This document shows, one piece after another, positions 49,536 to 58,442 of a DNA stretch of 64,000 nt. The number at the start of each line of letters is the position of its first letter. The stretch's first letter is position 1. The notes below the pieces were generated by a model, which ran no database searches, was not told the origin of the DNA, and was given only the letters and a program-made list of their open reading frames with translations. Where the stretch lies: NCBI GenBank assembly GCA_050008495.1, contig JBEKMN010000004.1:124001-188000 (forward strand). Reading direction: 5' to 3'. The translations under genes were made by a program, and so were the position numbers. The DNA comes from CAVROP01 sp050008495 (lineage in GTDB: Bacteria > Acidobacteriota > Terriglobia > UBA7540).

Positions 49536-50928
49536 TCAATTCTCCTTCCTGGTTAGGGTTCACTGAAACTGCCTGTCCGGTCATTTCTTCGGGCGGATCG
49601 CCTCCCGCCATCGACTGGGCCAGGATAAGCCGGCGAGCTTCGCCGCGCATGCCCGGCCACGCCCACGCGAACGCCACGCCTCCCGCCAGGCTGACGATTC
49701 CGCCCAGCCTGATGGTCAGCGGCGCGCCCACGTGCTGCGCGATCGCTCCTGAAAGCAACGCGCCAAATGGCGCCATGCCCATGAACATCATCGAGTAGAC
49801 GGCCATGACCCGGCCGCGCAATTCATCGGGAACCATGGTTTGGATTAAGGTATTCGAGGAGGCCATTTGCAGAATCATGCAAAACCCGGCGGGCATGACC
49901 AGCAGCGCGGAAAGCCAGAACCAGTGCGAAAAGGAAAAGAGGACAAGTGAAGCGCCAAACCCCATGGCCGCGAACATGATCCATCTTCCCAGACCGCGCA
50001 CGCCGTGGCGGGTGGCCAGCGCCAAGGTTCCCACCAGCGCCCCAATTCCCGCAGCGCCCATCAGCAGCCCCAGTCCGCGCGCTCCGCTGTGCAGGATTCG
50101 GTCCGCGAAAATCGGCATCAGCACCATGTAAGGCATGCCGGTCAGGCTGACCAGGCCCAGCAGAAGCAGCAGGGCGCGAATCGGGGCGTTGCGGGCCGCC
50201 CAGTGGAATCCCTCCGCAACACTGTGTAGTCCGGAGCGCTGCTTGTCCCGCGGGCGCGGCGTTACGACCATCAGCAACAGCCCGACGATCACCGCAATGT
50301 AGCTGACCCCGTTGGCAAAGAAGCACCAGCCTTCCCCGATCGCCGCCACCGTGACTCCCGCCACGGCAGGCCCCAGGATGCGCGCCCCGTTCACCATGGC
50401 GGAATTCAGAGCGATGGCGTTGACCAGATCCTTGGGGTTTACCATCTCGACCACGAAGGCCTGGCGGGTGGGAATGTCCAGCGCGTTCACTAGTCCAAGG
50501 CATGAGGCCACCACCATGATTTCCCACACCTTGATGTGGCCCAAGAGAGTCAGCCCGGCGAGTATAAACGCCAGCAACATGGCGCTGGTCTGAGTGCCGA
50601 TGACAATCCGATGGCGGCTTTTGCGGTCTGCCACCATGCCGCCAATCGAAGCCAGGAGGAAAACCGGGATTTGCCCCGCAAAACCTACCAGGCCCAGCAG
50701 CAACGAGGAACCCGTAAGGCGGTAAACCAGCCACGATTGCGCCACGGACTGCATCCAGGTGCCGACCAGGGAGATGATTTGGCCGCTGAAAAACAGCCGG
50801 AAATTGCGGTAGCGCAGGGCGCGGAACATCGCCGGGACGCGGCTCTGCGCCTCGCCCGGCGCCGTGTCACTCGCTTGCGGCGCGGCGATGGCGGGACGCC
50901 CCTGCCCATCTTCACTTGCGGTGGCCAT
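49516..50928 (-). CDS. MFS transporter, enterobactin-exporter-like (EntS/MFS_3)
   Basis: 470 residues from ATG 50928, with 12 membrane helices. 'FRALRYRNFRLFFSGQIISL' and 'VGTWMQSVAQSWLVYRLTGS' are the MFS_3 N-terminal signature, then 'ASIGGMVADRKSRHRIVIGT' (loop 2-3 motif) and 'PDELRGRVMAVYSMMFMGMA'. Probable efflux of small molecules; substrate unknown. An in-frame extension upstream is repeat DNA. Overlaps the dienelactone hydrolase start. Confidence 0.9.
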   Translation of the reverse strand: MATASEDGQGRPAIAAPQASDTAPGEAQSRVPAMFRALRYRNFRLFFSGQIISLVGTWMQSVAQSWLVYRLTGSSLLLGLVGFAGQIPVFLLASIGGMVADRKSRHRIVIGTQTSAMLLAFILAGLTLLGHIKVWEIMVVASCLGLVNALDIPTRQAFVVEMVNPKDLVNAIALNSAMVNGARILGPAVAGVTVAAIGEGWCFFANGVSYIAVIVGLLLMVVTPRPRDKQRSGLHSVAEGFHWAARNAPIRALLLLLGLVSLTGMPYMVLMPIFADRILHSGARGLGLLMGAAGIGALVGTLALATRHGVRGLGRWIMFAAMGFGASLVLFSFSHWFWLSALLVMPAGFCMILQMASSNTLIQTMVPDELRGRVMAVYSMMFMGMAPFGALLSGAIAQHVGAPLTIRLGGIVSLAGGVAFAWAWPGMRGEARRLILAQSMAGGDPPEEMTGQAVSVNPNQEGELNGGNQD

Positions 50929-50973
50929 GGTTTCATGATACTGGAGGCGGCCAAAATTGGGCAAAGACTCCGT

Positions 50974-51055
50974 GTGGCGCGGGCGTCCCGCCAGCGGTCG
51001 CGGGAGCGTCCCGCTCCCGCATGTCAGAAGAGCACGGGCGGGACGCCCGCACCAC
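50974..51055. repeat. GC-rich palindromic repeat 'GGGCGTCCCGCC' family
   Basis: GTGGCGCGGGCGTCCCGCC, GCGGGAGCGTCCCGCTCCCGC and GGGCGGGACGCCCGCACCAC nested between divergent genes. Close relative of 20621-20714. Confidence 0.9.
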
Positions 51056-51152
51056 GCTCCCTGGCGTCGATGATTTTTGTTCGCAGGGGAGCGGCTTTGG
51101 CATACAATGCTGGCTTTTCCGGCCCTAGGACACATTCAACTGGAGGACAACC

Positions 51153-52703
51153 GTGTACCGCACAACACTCAAAGCCAGATTAACCGCAGCGCTGTGCTTC
51201 AGCGCGCTCTTTCTTGGCGCGCTCAGTCTGCGAGCCGACGTGAAGCTGCCCAGTCTGCTCTCGGACGGCGTGGTGCTTCAGCAAGGAATGAAAGTAAACA
51301 TTTGGGGATCCGCCGAACCGGGTGAGCAGGTCACGGTCACTTTAGGAGATCAGCGCCTGAGCGGCACGGCCGACAACGAGGGCCAGTGGCAGGTGAAACT
51401 GGGGCCGCTTAATCCCGGCGGGCCTTTCACCATGACCATTGCCGGCAAGAATACCATTACCCTGCACGACGTGCTGGTGGGCGAAGTCTGGGTTTGCTCC
51501 GGCCAGTCCAACATGGAAATGCCTGTGCAGGGCTGGGGAAGCGGCGTGGTCAACTACCAGGATGAAGTCGCTCATGGCGATCACCCCATGCTCCACTTGT
51601 TTACGGTCCAGAAGGCCGTGGCCGGGAAGCCGCAGCGGGACGTCCAAGGCTATTGGGTAACGGCGCGTCCGCAGACGGTGGCCGACTTCTCAGCCGTCGG
51701 GTATTTCTTTGGACGCGAGCTGCTCAGGGTGTTGAACGTGCCGGTAGGCCTGATTCACAGTTCCTGGGGCGGAACTCCGGCGGAAGCGTGGACGAGCCGC
51801 AGCACGCTCGAATCCGACCCCGCCTACCAATCCATCCTGGAGGCAGGAACAAAGTTGCTTTCGCCTTACCCCAAAGGCTTCCAGGACTACGCTGCACAGC
51901 TTGAGCAGTGGCGGAAGGACTCCGACCAGGCCGAATCCACTGGGGCGCCCGTCGCTGCCGCGCCGGCAGTTCCTGATGATCCCCGGCGTAATCCTTGGCG
52001 TCCCTCCGGCCTCTTTAACGCCATGCTGATGCCGCTGACCTCGTATGCCATCCGCGGCGCCATCTGGTATCAGGGAGAATCGAATGCCGACCGGCCCGCG
52101 CAATATCGCAAGCTCTTTCCGGCGATGATTGGCGACTGGCGGCGCGCCTGGGGAGAGGGCGACTTCCCATTCCTCTTCGTGCAGCTTGCCAACTGGGGAA
52201 TCTATAGCCCTCACTCGAATTGGCCGGAGCTCCGGGAGGCCCAACTCCAAACGCTTTCGCTGTCCAAGACGGGGATGGCGGTCACCATCGACATCGGCGA
52301 CGGGAGCGATATTCACCCCAAGGATAAGCAAGACGTCGGCTACCGCCTTGCCTTGGCCGCGCAGGCTATCGCTTACGGACGGGACCTGATCTACTCAGGG
52401 CCGATCTATGAGTCTATGGCTGTGGAGGGTGACAAAATCCGTTTGCGGTTTAAGTACGTCTACGGCGGGCTGGCGACCAGGAACTCGTCGCCGAATGTGA
52501 GCGGCTTCGAGATTGCCGGTGACGATCATAAATTCACTGGCGCGCAGGCCAGGATTGACGGCGACACGGTTGTCGTGCGCAGCGAAAAGACACCGCACCC
52601 CGTCGCCGTGCGCTATGCCTGGGGGATGAACCCCTCGTGCAATCTGTACAACCGCTCCGGCCTGCCAGCCTCGCCCTTCCGGACGGATGACTGGGAAGAC
52701 TAG
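51153..52703 (+). CDS. Sialate O-acetylesterase (SASA-domain) family protein
   Basis: 516 residues from GTG 51153, preceded by TGGAGG. The signal peptide is 'LCFSALFLGALSLRADVKLP'. The SGNH-type esterase blocks are 'EVWVCSGQSNMEMPVQGWG' (nucleophile Ser), 'IHSSWGGTPAEAWTSRSTL' and 'GAIWYQGESNADRPAQYRKL', and the catalytic His is in 'GDGSDIHPKDKQDVGYRLA'. It removes O-acetyl groups from sialic acid or plant polysaccharide. Single exported enzyme; no transporter or other glycosidase is adjacent. Confidence 0.9.
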   Translation: MYRTTLKARLTAALCFSALFLGALSLRADVKLPSLLSDGVVLQQGMKVNIWGSAEPGEQVTVTLGDQRLSGTADNEGQWQVKLGPLNPGGPFTMTIAGKNTITLHDVLVGEVWVCSGQSNMEMPVQGWGSGVVNYQDEVAHGDHPMLHLFTVQKAVAGKPQRDVQGYWVTARPQTVADFSAVGYFFGRELLRVLNVPVGLIHSSWGGTPAEAWTSRSTLESDPAYQSILEAGTKLLSPYPKGFQDYAAQLEQWRKDSDQAESTGAPVAAAPAVPDDPRRNPWRPSGLFNAMLMPLTSYAIRGAIWYQGESNADRPAQYRKLFPAMIGDWRRAWGEGDFPFLFVQLANWGIYSPHSNWPELREAQLQTLSLSKTGMAVTIDIGDGSDIHPKDKQDVGYRLALAAQAIAYGRDLIYSGPIYESMAVEGDKIRLRFKYVYGGLATRNSSPNVSGFEIAGDDHKFTGAQARIDGDTVVVRSEKTPHPVAVRYAWGMNPSCNLYNRSGLPASPFRTDDWED

Positions 52704-52910
52704 GGACTAGGGATTAGGGGCCAGGGGCTAGGGAGGACAACTCTCTCGGGTGGCGCAGACGTGCCGCCCTTTGGCATGTCCGCGCCCCTCTGACGCTGAG
52801 GCGCATACATCCCGACAAAGATCGTCGGGACGTATGCGCCACCCGACGATTTTGCCTGGTCCCTAATCCCTAGCCCCTATTCCCTAGTCCCTAGTCCCTA
52901 GTCCCTATTC
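52704..52910. repeat. 'GGGACTAGGGATTAGGG' palindrome with nested hairpins
   Basis: Outer arms TAGGGACTAGGGATTAGGGG (52704-52735) and CCTAATCCCTAGCCCCTATTCCC tandem (52860-52910) enclose hairpins at 52752-52786 (GGCGCAGACGTGCC...GGCATGTCCGCGCC) and 52800-52840 (GGCGCATACATCCCGAC...GTCGGGACGTATGCGCC). The latter two match the pair that encodes the kinase-BNR tail. Confidence 0.9.
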
Positions 52911-54071
52911 CCCCTTGCCCGCGGTCACGGTCTCGACTTCCTTGCCCGGTGAGGACAGTAAGGCAGAGGTTGTGCGGGTGGCAAGCGTGGTCGCGACCAC
53001 GGCCGCGGGCGGATCGTCCGGGCCTTTGACCAGCGCCCCCTGTTCCTCTTTGATGAACGTCAGCTTGGCGCCGTCGGGCGAACGGTCGACCGTGATCAGG
53101 TCGCCCAACTTGATCTGGCGGGTCGCCAACAGATTGGAAATGGGAAACACCAGGTAGCGCTCAATGGCGCGCTTCAGGTGCCGGGCGCCGAATTTCTGGT
53201 CGGTCCCCTCCTGCAAAAGGAAATCGCGAGCGGCCGGCGTGCAGATAAACACAAAGGGATTCCCTTCCGTCGCCGCCATGATGCGATCTTGCACCCGCCC
53301 CAGCTCGATATCCAGGATCTTCTGCAGGCTGTCGCGATTCAGCACGCGGAAGACAATCACCTTGTCGATGCGGTTCATGAACTCCGGCGAGAATTTCCGC
53401 CGCGAAGCCTCCATGGCGGTGTGGTAAATCTTCTGGTCCAATTCCTGTTCGTGGTTGTCCGGCCCGGGGGAAAAGCCCATTCCTCCCCTCATCAATCTCA
53501 TCAATTCCTGTGAGCCCAGGTTGGAGGTGAGGAAGATCATGGAGCGGGAAAAGTCCACTCGCCGGTTGTCACCCAGGGTGAGGGTGGCCTTATCCAGGAT
53601 GCCGAGCAAAAGTTGCCATAAAGCGTCAGAGGCTTTCTCGACTTCGTCGAACAAAACCAGCGCAAGCTTGATTCGATCCGAGAAATGGCGTTCCAGAACC
53701 TCTTGCGTAATCATCGGCTGCGTCTCACGGTGTCCGACGTAACCAGGCGGCGAGCCAATCAACTTGGCAACCTCATGACTGTGCTGAAACTCTGCACAAT
53801 CCACCTTGACGACGGCTTTGGAATCGCCCATGAGCACTTCCGCCGCAGCCTCCACCAGGCGCGTCTTACCCGACCCGGTGGGACCCAGGAAGAGCAGGTT
53901 CACCAAGGGCCGCCCGGGCGTCGAGAGCCCCGCCAGGTAGACCTGATAGACGCGTGCCAGCCTGCGCACGGCACGGTCCTGGCCTACCACCCGCTCCAGA
54001 AGCGCCTTTTCAAAATCCCGCACCTCCGGACTGTTCTGGGTTGGATCGAGCAATACTTGGCGTCCGCCCAT
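52905..54071 (-). CDS. Single-AAA+ Clp/Hsp100-like ATPase
   Basis: 388 residues equivalent to the second AAA+ module of ClpA/ClpB. 'LLFLGPTGSGKTRLVEAAAE' is Walker A, 'FQHSHEVAKLIGSPPGYVGH' the Clp pore-loop (GYVG), 'LVLFDEVEKASDALWQLLLG' Walker B, 'MIFLTSNLGSQELMRLM' sensor 1, and 'QKFGARHLKRAIERYLVFPI' the C-terminal sensor 2 domain. The N-domain and first AAA module are missing. It probably unfolds or remodels proteins; no IGL/F ClpP loop is evident. Follows a small unknown gene by 18 bp. Confidence 0.88.
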   Translation of the reverse strand: MGGRQVLLDPTQNSPEVRDFEKALLERVVGQDRAVRRLARVYQVYLAGLSTPGRPLVNLLFLGPTGSGKTRLVEAAAEVLMGDSKAVVKVDCAEFQHSHEVAKLIGSPPGYVGHRETQPMITQEVLERHFSDRIKLALVLFDEVEKASDALWQLLLGILDKATLTLGDNRRVDFSRSMIFLTSNLGSQELMRLMRGGMGFSPGPDNHEQELDQKIYHTAMEASRRKFSPEFMNRIDKVIVFRVLNRDSLQKILDIELGRVQDRIMAATEGNPFVFICTPAARDFLLQEGTDQKFGARHLKRAIERYLVFPISNLLATRQIKLGDLITVDRSPDGAKLTFIKEEQGALVKGPDDPPAAVVATTLATRTTSALLSSPGKEVETVTAGKGE

Positions 54072-54089
54072 CTTCGTCCTCCGCGCGCC

Positions 54090-54512
54090 CTATGGTTGAT
54101 AGGGCGCCCCCTTGACTCGCCGCAGTTGGTTCAGCTTCACATCCAGCGTTCCACGAAGCAGCTTGAGACCCGAAATGAATTCTGATGAGAGCTCCGGTTC
54201 CTTGGCGAAATCAAGAACCGGCAATGGCAAATCGGCCAAGTCGAAATGAAGGTTTCGCACCGCAGCGACCAGGTCGCGGAGATACTGAGAATTGCTCTTG
54301 AGGGGTTGCTCCAGATCGCTCCAGGATTTCTCGGTCAATCGCTTCCAATCAAGCTGCAAGAAGGGGTGTTTGGCATTAACCCCCTTTCTGATCTCGTCGG
54401 TAATACGCGGCCGCCGGCCAAGGCTGGCAAGGTGGAGCTGCTCCACCTGTTCGCCCTTGCGGACGTTATGAACCAGGTAGTACGTCTGGCCGCGTTTGCG
54501 CACAAAAGCCAT
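54090..54512 (-). CDS. Hypothetical protein upstream of the Clp-like ATPase
   Basis: 140 residues from ATG 54512. It starts 'MAFVRKRGQTYYLVHNVRKG' and continues with 'EQVEQLHLASLGRRPRITDE', a beta-hairpin rich, basic region like the N-terminus of some transposases and integrases. A helical C-terminus follows ('LRDLVAAVRNLHFDLADLPL', 'LLRGTLDVKLNQLRRVKG'). No catalytic residues are recognisable. It is co-transcribed with the AAA+ gene (18-bp gap), suggesting it is an adaptor or substrate; inference. Confidence 0.62.
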   Translation of the reverse strand: MAFVRKRGQTYYLVHNVRKGEQVEQLHLASLGRRPRITDEIRKGVNAKHPFLQLDWKRLTEKSWSDLEQPLKSNSQYLRDLVAAVRNLHFDLADLPLPVLDFAKEPELSSEFISGLKLLRGTLDVKLNQLRRVKGAPYQP

Positions 54513-54596
54513 CTCGCTCTTCCACCTCTGCAATATCCATTGGCGCAAAGCCCTCCTGAGTTCATCAGCGTCCGCCCAGGATCAGGCCATGTGCTC

Positions 54597-54618
54597 GTAG
54601 TGGACAATATTCCACTAC
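54597..54618. promoter_or_regulatory. Palindrome upstream of the ATPase operon
   Basis: GTAGTGGA-CAATAT-TCCACTAC, perfect eight-base arms, 85 bp before the minus-strand ATG at 54512, in a 315-bp gap to mscL. The position and symmetry fit a repressor operator. About 55 bp further on are two direct CTGTATAT copies (54665 and 54690 region), which resemble LexA half-sites. The remaining gap holds no gene. Confidence 0.5.
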
Positions 54619-54827
54619 AGTGGCTTAGATGCAAAGTCGAAATTTTTGTTGCTGGAATAAAAACTGTATATCGGCAGGACATTGGCTGTATATTCGTAGA
54701 TGTCAACACCTGAGAAAATCCAGGACCTACCCGGCGCTGCGATGCGAATCGGAGAAGCGGCACCGGAGACTAGACAACCAAGGAGCTTCCCACTCCCATC
54801 GGGAGTCGGAGCTGAGGAGGAATGCGC

Positions 54828-55265
54828 ATGTTGAAAGAGTTCAAAGAATTTGCGATGCGTGGGAACGTGCTCGATATGGCGGTCGGTATTGTGATCGGCG
54901 CGGCCTTCGGCGGGATCGTGACCTCGTTCGTCAACGACATGATGATGCCGCCCATCGGATTGCTTTTGGGCAGGGTCGATTTCTCGAACCTGTTCATCAA
55001 CCTCAAGGGCAGCTACCCCAGTGTGGCGGCCGCCAAGGCCGCGGGTGCGGCGACGCTCAACATCGGTATTTTCTTGAACACGGTGATTAACTTCCTCATC
55101 GTGGCGTTCGCCGTTTTCCTGTTGGTGCGCTATGTCAACAGGCTGCTCCCCAAGCCCAAACCGGCCCCTGCGCCTGCCATGAAGGATTGCAAGTACTGCT
55201 TCTCCGCGATTCCGGCGCAGGCGACGCGCTGCCCCCATTGCACGTCGGACCTGAAGACGGCGTGA
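54828..55265 (+). CDS. mscL: Large-conductance mechanosensitive channel with C-terminal zinc ribbon
   Basis: 145 residues from ATG 54828, seven bases after GAGGAGG. 'EFKEFAMRGNVLDMAVGIVI' and 'GAAFGGIVTSFVNDMMMPPI' form the MscL gate helix; the second helix is 'IGIFLNTVINFLIVAFAVFL'. Past the normal end ('VRYVNRLLPKPK'), a Pro-rich linker leads to 'CKYCFSAIPAQATRCPHCTS', a CxxC-x10-CxxC zinc ribbon replacing the usual cytoplasmic helix bundle. The channel releases osmolytes on hypo-osmotic shock; the ribbon may mediate assembly or sensing. Confidence 0.93.
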   Translation: MLKEFKEFAMRGNVLDMAVGIVIGAAFGGIVTSFVNDMMMPPIGLLLGRVDFSNLFINLKGSYPSVAAAKAAGAATLNIGIFLNTVINFLIVAFAVFLLVRYVNRLLPKPKPAPAPAMKDCKYCFSAIPAQATRCPHCTSDLKTA

Positions 55266-55391
55266 GACAGGTGGCAGGTGTCAGGCTCGAGGGAAGGCGC
55301 GGTCAGCTATCAGCCTTCAGCTCTCAGCAGACGTATGGGTGGCAGTCTGTCGGTAACTGTCGGTAACTGATCGGCGGTAGCGCCTCCGTGC

Positions 55392-55397
55392 TATAAT
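55392..55397 (+). promoter_or_regulatory. Candidate -10 element (TATAAT) of ilvE
   Basis: TATAAT 80 bp upstream of the ilvE ATG in GC-rich surroundings. No good -35 hexamer is found 16-18 bases before it. Confidence 0.3.
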
Positions 55398-55477
55398 TCA
55401 GCCGTTGCTGGCCGTCTTCGCTCGTGATGTTGCTGATCGCTGACGGCTGAAGGCTGATAGCTTCTTGGGAGGAAGGA

Positions 55478-56422
55478 ATGGCCATCAAGTCTTTTGACAA
55501 GGTCTGGCACAACGGCGAGTTTATCCATTGGAACGACGCCACCATCCATGTCGCATCGCACGTCGTCAGCTATGGTTCCTGCCTTTTTGAAGGCATTCGC
55601 TGCTACGACACTCCGGCAGGCCCCAGCATCTTTCGTCTTAAAGAGCACACGGACCGGCTGGTGAATTCCTGCAAGATTTATCGCATGGAGCTCGACTTTA
55701 CGCGGGATCAGCTTTCCCAGGCGATGGTCGACCTGGTGCAAGTGAACGGCATCAAGCATTGTTACATTCGCCCGGTCGTCTTTCGGGGCTTCGGCGAAGT
55801 CGGCGTTAATCCCATGAAGAACCCCATCGAGATTTACCTGCTCGCCTGGGAGTGGGGAAAATACCTGGGCGACGAGGCCCTTCGCCAGGGAGTTGACGTC
55901 TGCATCTCCTCCTGGCAACGCATTGCGCCCAACACGCTGCCGGCCATCGCCAAGGCTGCCGCGAATTACATGAACTCCCAACTGATCAAGATGGAGGCGG
56001 TCACGAACGGCTACGTGGAAGGCATCTCGCTGGATGCCTCGGGCCAGGTCAGCGAAGGAAGCGGTGAAAACCTCTTCTTGGTGCGGAGCGGGAAAATCGT
56101 CACGCCGCCGCTCTCTTCTTCGATCCTTCCCGGCATTACGCGCGATTCCGTCCTCACGCTCGCACAGGAACTTGGTTACCCGATCGTCGAGCAGGTCATC
56201 TCCCGCGAGATGCTTTACATCGCTGACGAAGTGTTCTTCACCGGCACCGCGGCGGAGATCACTCCGATTCGCTCCGTGGACCGCATCGTGGTGGGCAAGG
56301 GTGAGCCGGGCCCGATTACTCGCAGCCTTCAGGCTCGCTTCCTCGCGATTGTGCAGGGCCAGGCGGAGGACAAGTACGGCTGGCTCACGCTCTGTAACCA
56401 GCCCGTTGGCGCGGCGCGCTAG
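55478..56422 (+). CDS. ilvE: Branched-chain amino acid aminotransferase
   Basis: 314-residue PLP class IV transaminase, last step of leucine, isoleucine and valine synthesis. 'VWHNGEFIHWNDATIHVASH' and 'SCLFEGIRCYDTPAGPSIFR' are N-terminal signatures. The Schiff-base lysine lies in 'PAIAKAAANYMNSQL', then 'SEGSGENLFLVRSGKIVTPP' and 'EVFFTGTAAEITPIRSVDR'. Normal length and complete. AGGAGG precedes the ATG by 8 bases. Confidence 0.95.
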   Translation: MAIKSFDKVWHNGEFIHWNDATIHVASHVVSYGSCLFEGIRCYDTPAGPSIFRLKEHTDRLVNSCKIYRMELDFTRDQLSQAMVDLVQVNGIKHCYIRPVVFRGFGEVGVNPMKNPIEIYLLAWEWGKYLGDEALRQGVDVCISSWQRIAPNTLPAIAKAAANYMNSQLIKMEAVTNGYVEGISLDASGQVSEGSGENLFLVRSGKIVTPPLSSSILPGITRDSVLTLAQELGYPIVEQVISREMLYIADEVFFTGTAAEITPIRSVDRIVVGKGEPGPITRSLQARFLAIVQGQAEDKYGWLTLCNQPVGAAR

Positions 56423-56448
56423 GGTAGCAGGCTCATGAGAAAACCGGC

Positions 56449-56568
56449 TCTGTCATTCTGAGCGAAGCGAAGAATCTGCATTTGTCCGCCTGAGCGAAGC
56501 GAAGAATCTGCATTTGTCTGTTCCCGACCACGAACTGCAGATTCTTCGCTTCGCTCAGAATGACAGCT
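56449..56568. repeat. 'GAGCGAAGCGAAG' palindrome, triple copy
   Basis: CTGTCATTCTGAGCGAAGCGAAGAATCTGCATTTGTC, a second direct CTGAGCGAAGCGAAGAATCTGC, then the inverted GCAGATTCTTCGCTTCGCTCAGAATGACAG. Between ilvE and pilT. Confidence 0.93.
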
Positions 56569-56591
56569 GGTCGGGGGATCCGTCATCGGCA

Positions 56592-56663
56592 GTAGCGCTG
56601 ACCTTTAGGTCAGCACTTGCCAACCTTCACGTGAGCACTTGCCGACCTGAAGGCCGGCGCTAC
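56592..56663. repeat. 'GTAGCGCTGACCTTTAGGTCAGC' repeat
   Basis: GTAGCGCTGACCTTTAGGTCAGC...GACCTGAAGGCCGGCGCTAC, nested hairpins with GTAGCGC/GCGCTAC ends, just upstream of pilT. The 296-bp gap 56423-56718 consists almost wholly of repeats. Confidence 0.85.
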
Positions 56664-56718
56664 GGCGCCCAGAATGACAGTTGGCCGGCGTTATTCATCC
56701 GCTGGCCAGAGAACAATC

Positions 56719-57870
56719 ATGGGCAGTGAACGAGTGACCGTTGACACCTTACTGCGGGTTGCCTGCGAGGAGGAGGCTTCCGACCTGCACTTGAAGGTGG
56801 GCAACTATCCTTACATCCGCATCGACGGCGATCTCCGCGCCCTCGACCAATACGCGCACATCACTCCTGAAGACATGCTGGACTATGCGTTCAGCATCAT
56901 GAACAGCCGCCAGAAGGCCAAGTTCAAGGAAAACACTGAAATCGATATGCCGTATGGCATCGCGGGTCTGGCGCGATTCCGGGTGAACATTTTTCAGCAG
57001 CGCGGCAACGTCGGCATGATCTTCCGCGTGATTCCCTCGGATATTCGCACCTTCAGCGAACTTTCCCTGCCCAAGGTCATGGAGAAGATCTGCCAGGAAA
57101 CCCGTGGCCTGGTGCTGGTGACCGGAACCACCAGTTCCGGCAAGTCAACCACTCTGGCGGCCATGGTCGATTACATCAATTCCACGCGCACCGAGCACAT
57201 CATTACCATCGAAGACCCCATCGAGTTCCTGCATCGCGATAAGAAAGGACTGGTGAGCCAGCGGGAAGTGGAAGTGGACAGCGCCAGTTTCGACACCGCC
57301 CTGCGCTCCGCTCTTCGCCAGGATCCCGACGTGATCCTGGTGGGTGAAATGCGCGACCTGGAAACCATGCAGACGGCGCTGCTGGCGGCGGAGACCGGCC
57401 ACCTGGTTTTTTCCACCCTGCACACCACCGATGCCACCGAGACCGTGCAGCGCATCATCGCCGTCTTTGAGGCGGCCGAGCAGAAGCGAGTGCGCCTGCA
57501 ATTGGCCAGCACGCTCAAGGCCGTCGTTTGTCAACGGCTGGTCAGGAAGAGCGACGGCATCGGGCGCGTGCCGGCGGTGGAAGTCCTGCTCTCCACCGAG
57601 TACATCCGGGATTGCATTGTCACCCCGGAAAAAACCCGTCTCATCCGGGAAGCCCTGGCTTCCGGCGCTTCCCAATACGGGATGCAGACCTTCGACCAGT
57701 CACTTTATGAGCTCCACACTCATGGGCTGATCACTCTTGAGGAAGCCCTGGCAAATTCCTCCAATCCCGACGAGTTCAAGCTGCGCATCGCCGGCGTCCG
57801 AAGCACCGTGGATGCCACGCGCGACGCCATGGAAAGAGCCATTGAGGTGGAAAGGTTTGCGCAGAGATAA
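56719..57870 (+). CDS. pilT: Type IV pilus retraction ATPase PilT-like
   Basis: 383 residues from ATG 56719. 'LLRVACEEEASDLHLKVGNY' is the PilT N-terminus, Walker A 'VTGTTSSGKSTTLAAMVDYI', Asp box 'IITIEDPIEFLHRDKKGLVS', and Walker B/His box 'VGEMRDLETMQTALLAAETG' plus 'HLVFSTLHTTDATETVQRII'. It drives pilus retraction, twitching motility and DNA uptake (compare comEC at 32-35 kb). No other pilus gene is in the window. recX overlaps its 3' end. Confidence 0.93.
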   Translation: MGSERVTVDTLLRVACEEEASDLHLKVGNYPYIRIDGDLRALDQYAHITPEDMLDYAFSIMNSRQKAKFKENTEIDMPYGIAGLARFRVNIFQQRGNVGMIFRVIPSDIRTFSELSLPKVMEKICQETRGLVLVTGTTSSGKSTTLAAMVDYINSTRTEHIITIEDPIEFLHRDKKGLVSQREVEVDSASFDTALRSALRQDPDVILVGEMRDLETMQTALLAAETGHLVFSTLHTTDATETVQRIIAVFEAAEQKRVRLQLASTLKAVVCQRLVRKSDGIGRVPAVEVLLSTEYIRDCIVTPEKTRLIREALASGASQYGMQTFDQSLYELHTHGLITLEEALANSSNPDEFKLRIAGVRSTVDATRDAMERAIEVERFAQR

Positions 57871-58396
57871 GGGGGCCCCTCCAGACCCGCTCAACACAGC
57901 CCTGCGCATGCTGGCCCGCCGTCCGTACTCCCTGGCCGAAATGCGTCGCGCGCTGGAGCGCAAGTTTCCAGATTCAGACCAAGTCCGCACGGCCATTGCC
58001 CGCCTTCGTGAACTCCACTACCTGGACGATCAGAAGTTCGCCGAACAATACGCTTCTTCGCTTGCCCGTAACCGCGCCTTTGGCCGCGGGCGCATCCGCC
58101 GCGAACTGAAAGCCAAGCTCGTGGACTACCGCCAGATTGAACCCGCCCTCTCACAAACCTTCCAAGAGACCAGCGAGCACGATCTGCTGGAACAGACTCT
58201 CGACAAGAAACTCCGCACCCTGCGCCTGCCCCTGACGCGCGCCAAGCTCGCTGCCCTTTGCAATAGCCTCGTGCGCCGCGGCTTCCGTGGCGACCAGATC
58301 ATGAAGGCGGTTCGCGCGCGACCGGAACTGCACCCAGTCGCGGATGATGTCGCGGAGATGGGCTTGGAGAGCGAGGAAGAAAAGTCTGAGGGATAA
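57842..58396 (+). CDS. recX: Regulatory protein RecX
   Basis: About 184 residues with three-helix RecX repeats: 'NTALRMLARRPYSLAEMRRA', 'AIARLRELHYLDDQKFAEQY', 'RGRIRRELKAKLVDYRQIEP' and 'RRGFRGDQIMKAVRA'. It inhibits RecA filament extension. Start uncertain: TTG 57842, with GGAAAG five bases upstream, overlaps the end of pilT; TTG 57857 is an alternative. recA itself is not in the window. Confidence 0.87.
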   Translation: MRWKGLRRDKGAPPDPLNTALRMLARRPYSLAEMRRALERKFPDSDQVRTAIARLRELHYLDDQKFAEQYASSLARNRAFGRGRIRRELKAKLVDYRQIEPALSQTFQETSEHDLLEQTLDKKLRTLRLPLTRAKLAALCNSLVRRGFRGDQIMKAVRARPELHPVADDVAEMGLESEEEKSEG

Positions 58397-58442
58397 AACG
58401 GGAATGTCTTTTTCCGCCGCCTATAAAAGCCAGTGCTCCAAA

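Noticed and set aside
50929..51135. 69-codon N-terminal extension of the MFS transporter
   Set aside because: Encoded by a GC-rich palindromic repeat and Cys/Arg-rich. The transporter starts normally at 50928.
52856..52910. CCCTAGTC tandem units considered as a telomere-like or CRISPR repeat
   Set aside because: It is one arm of a palindromic repeat whose other arm is at 52704-52735. No spacers.
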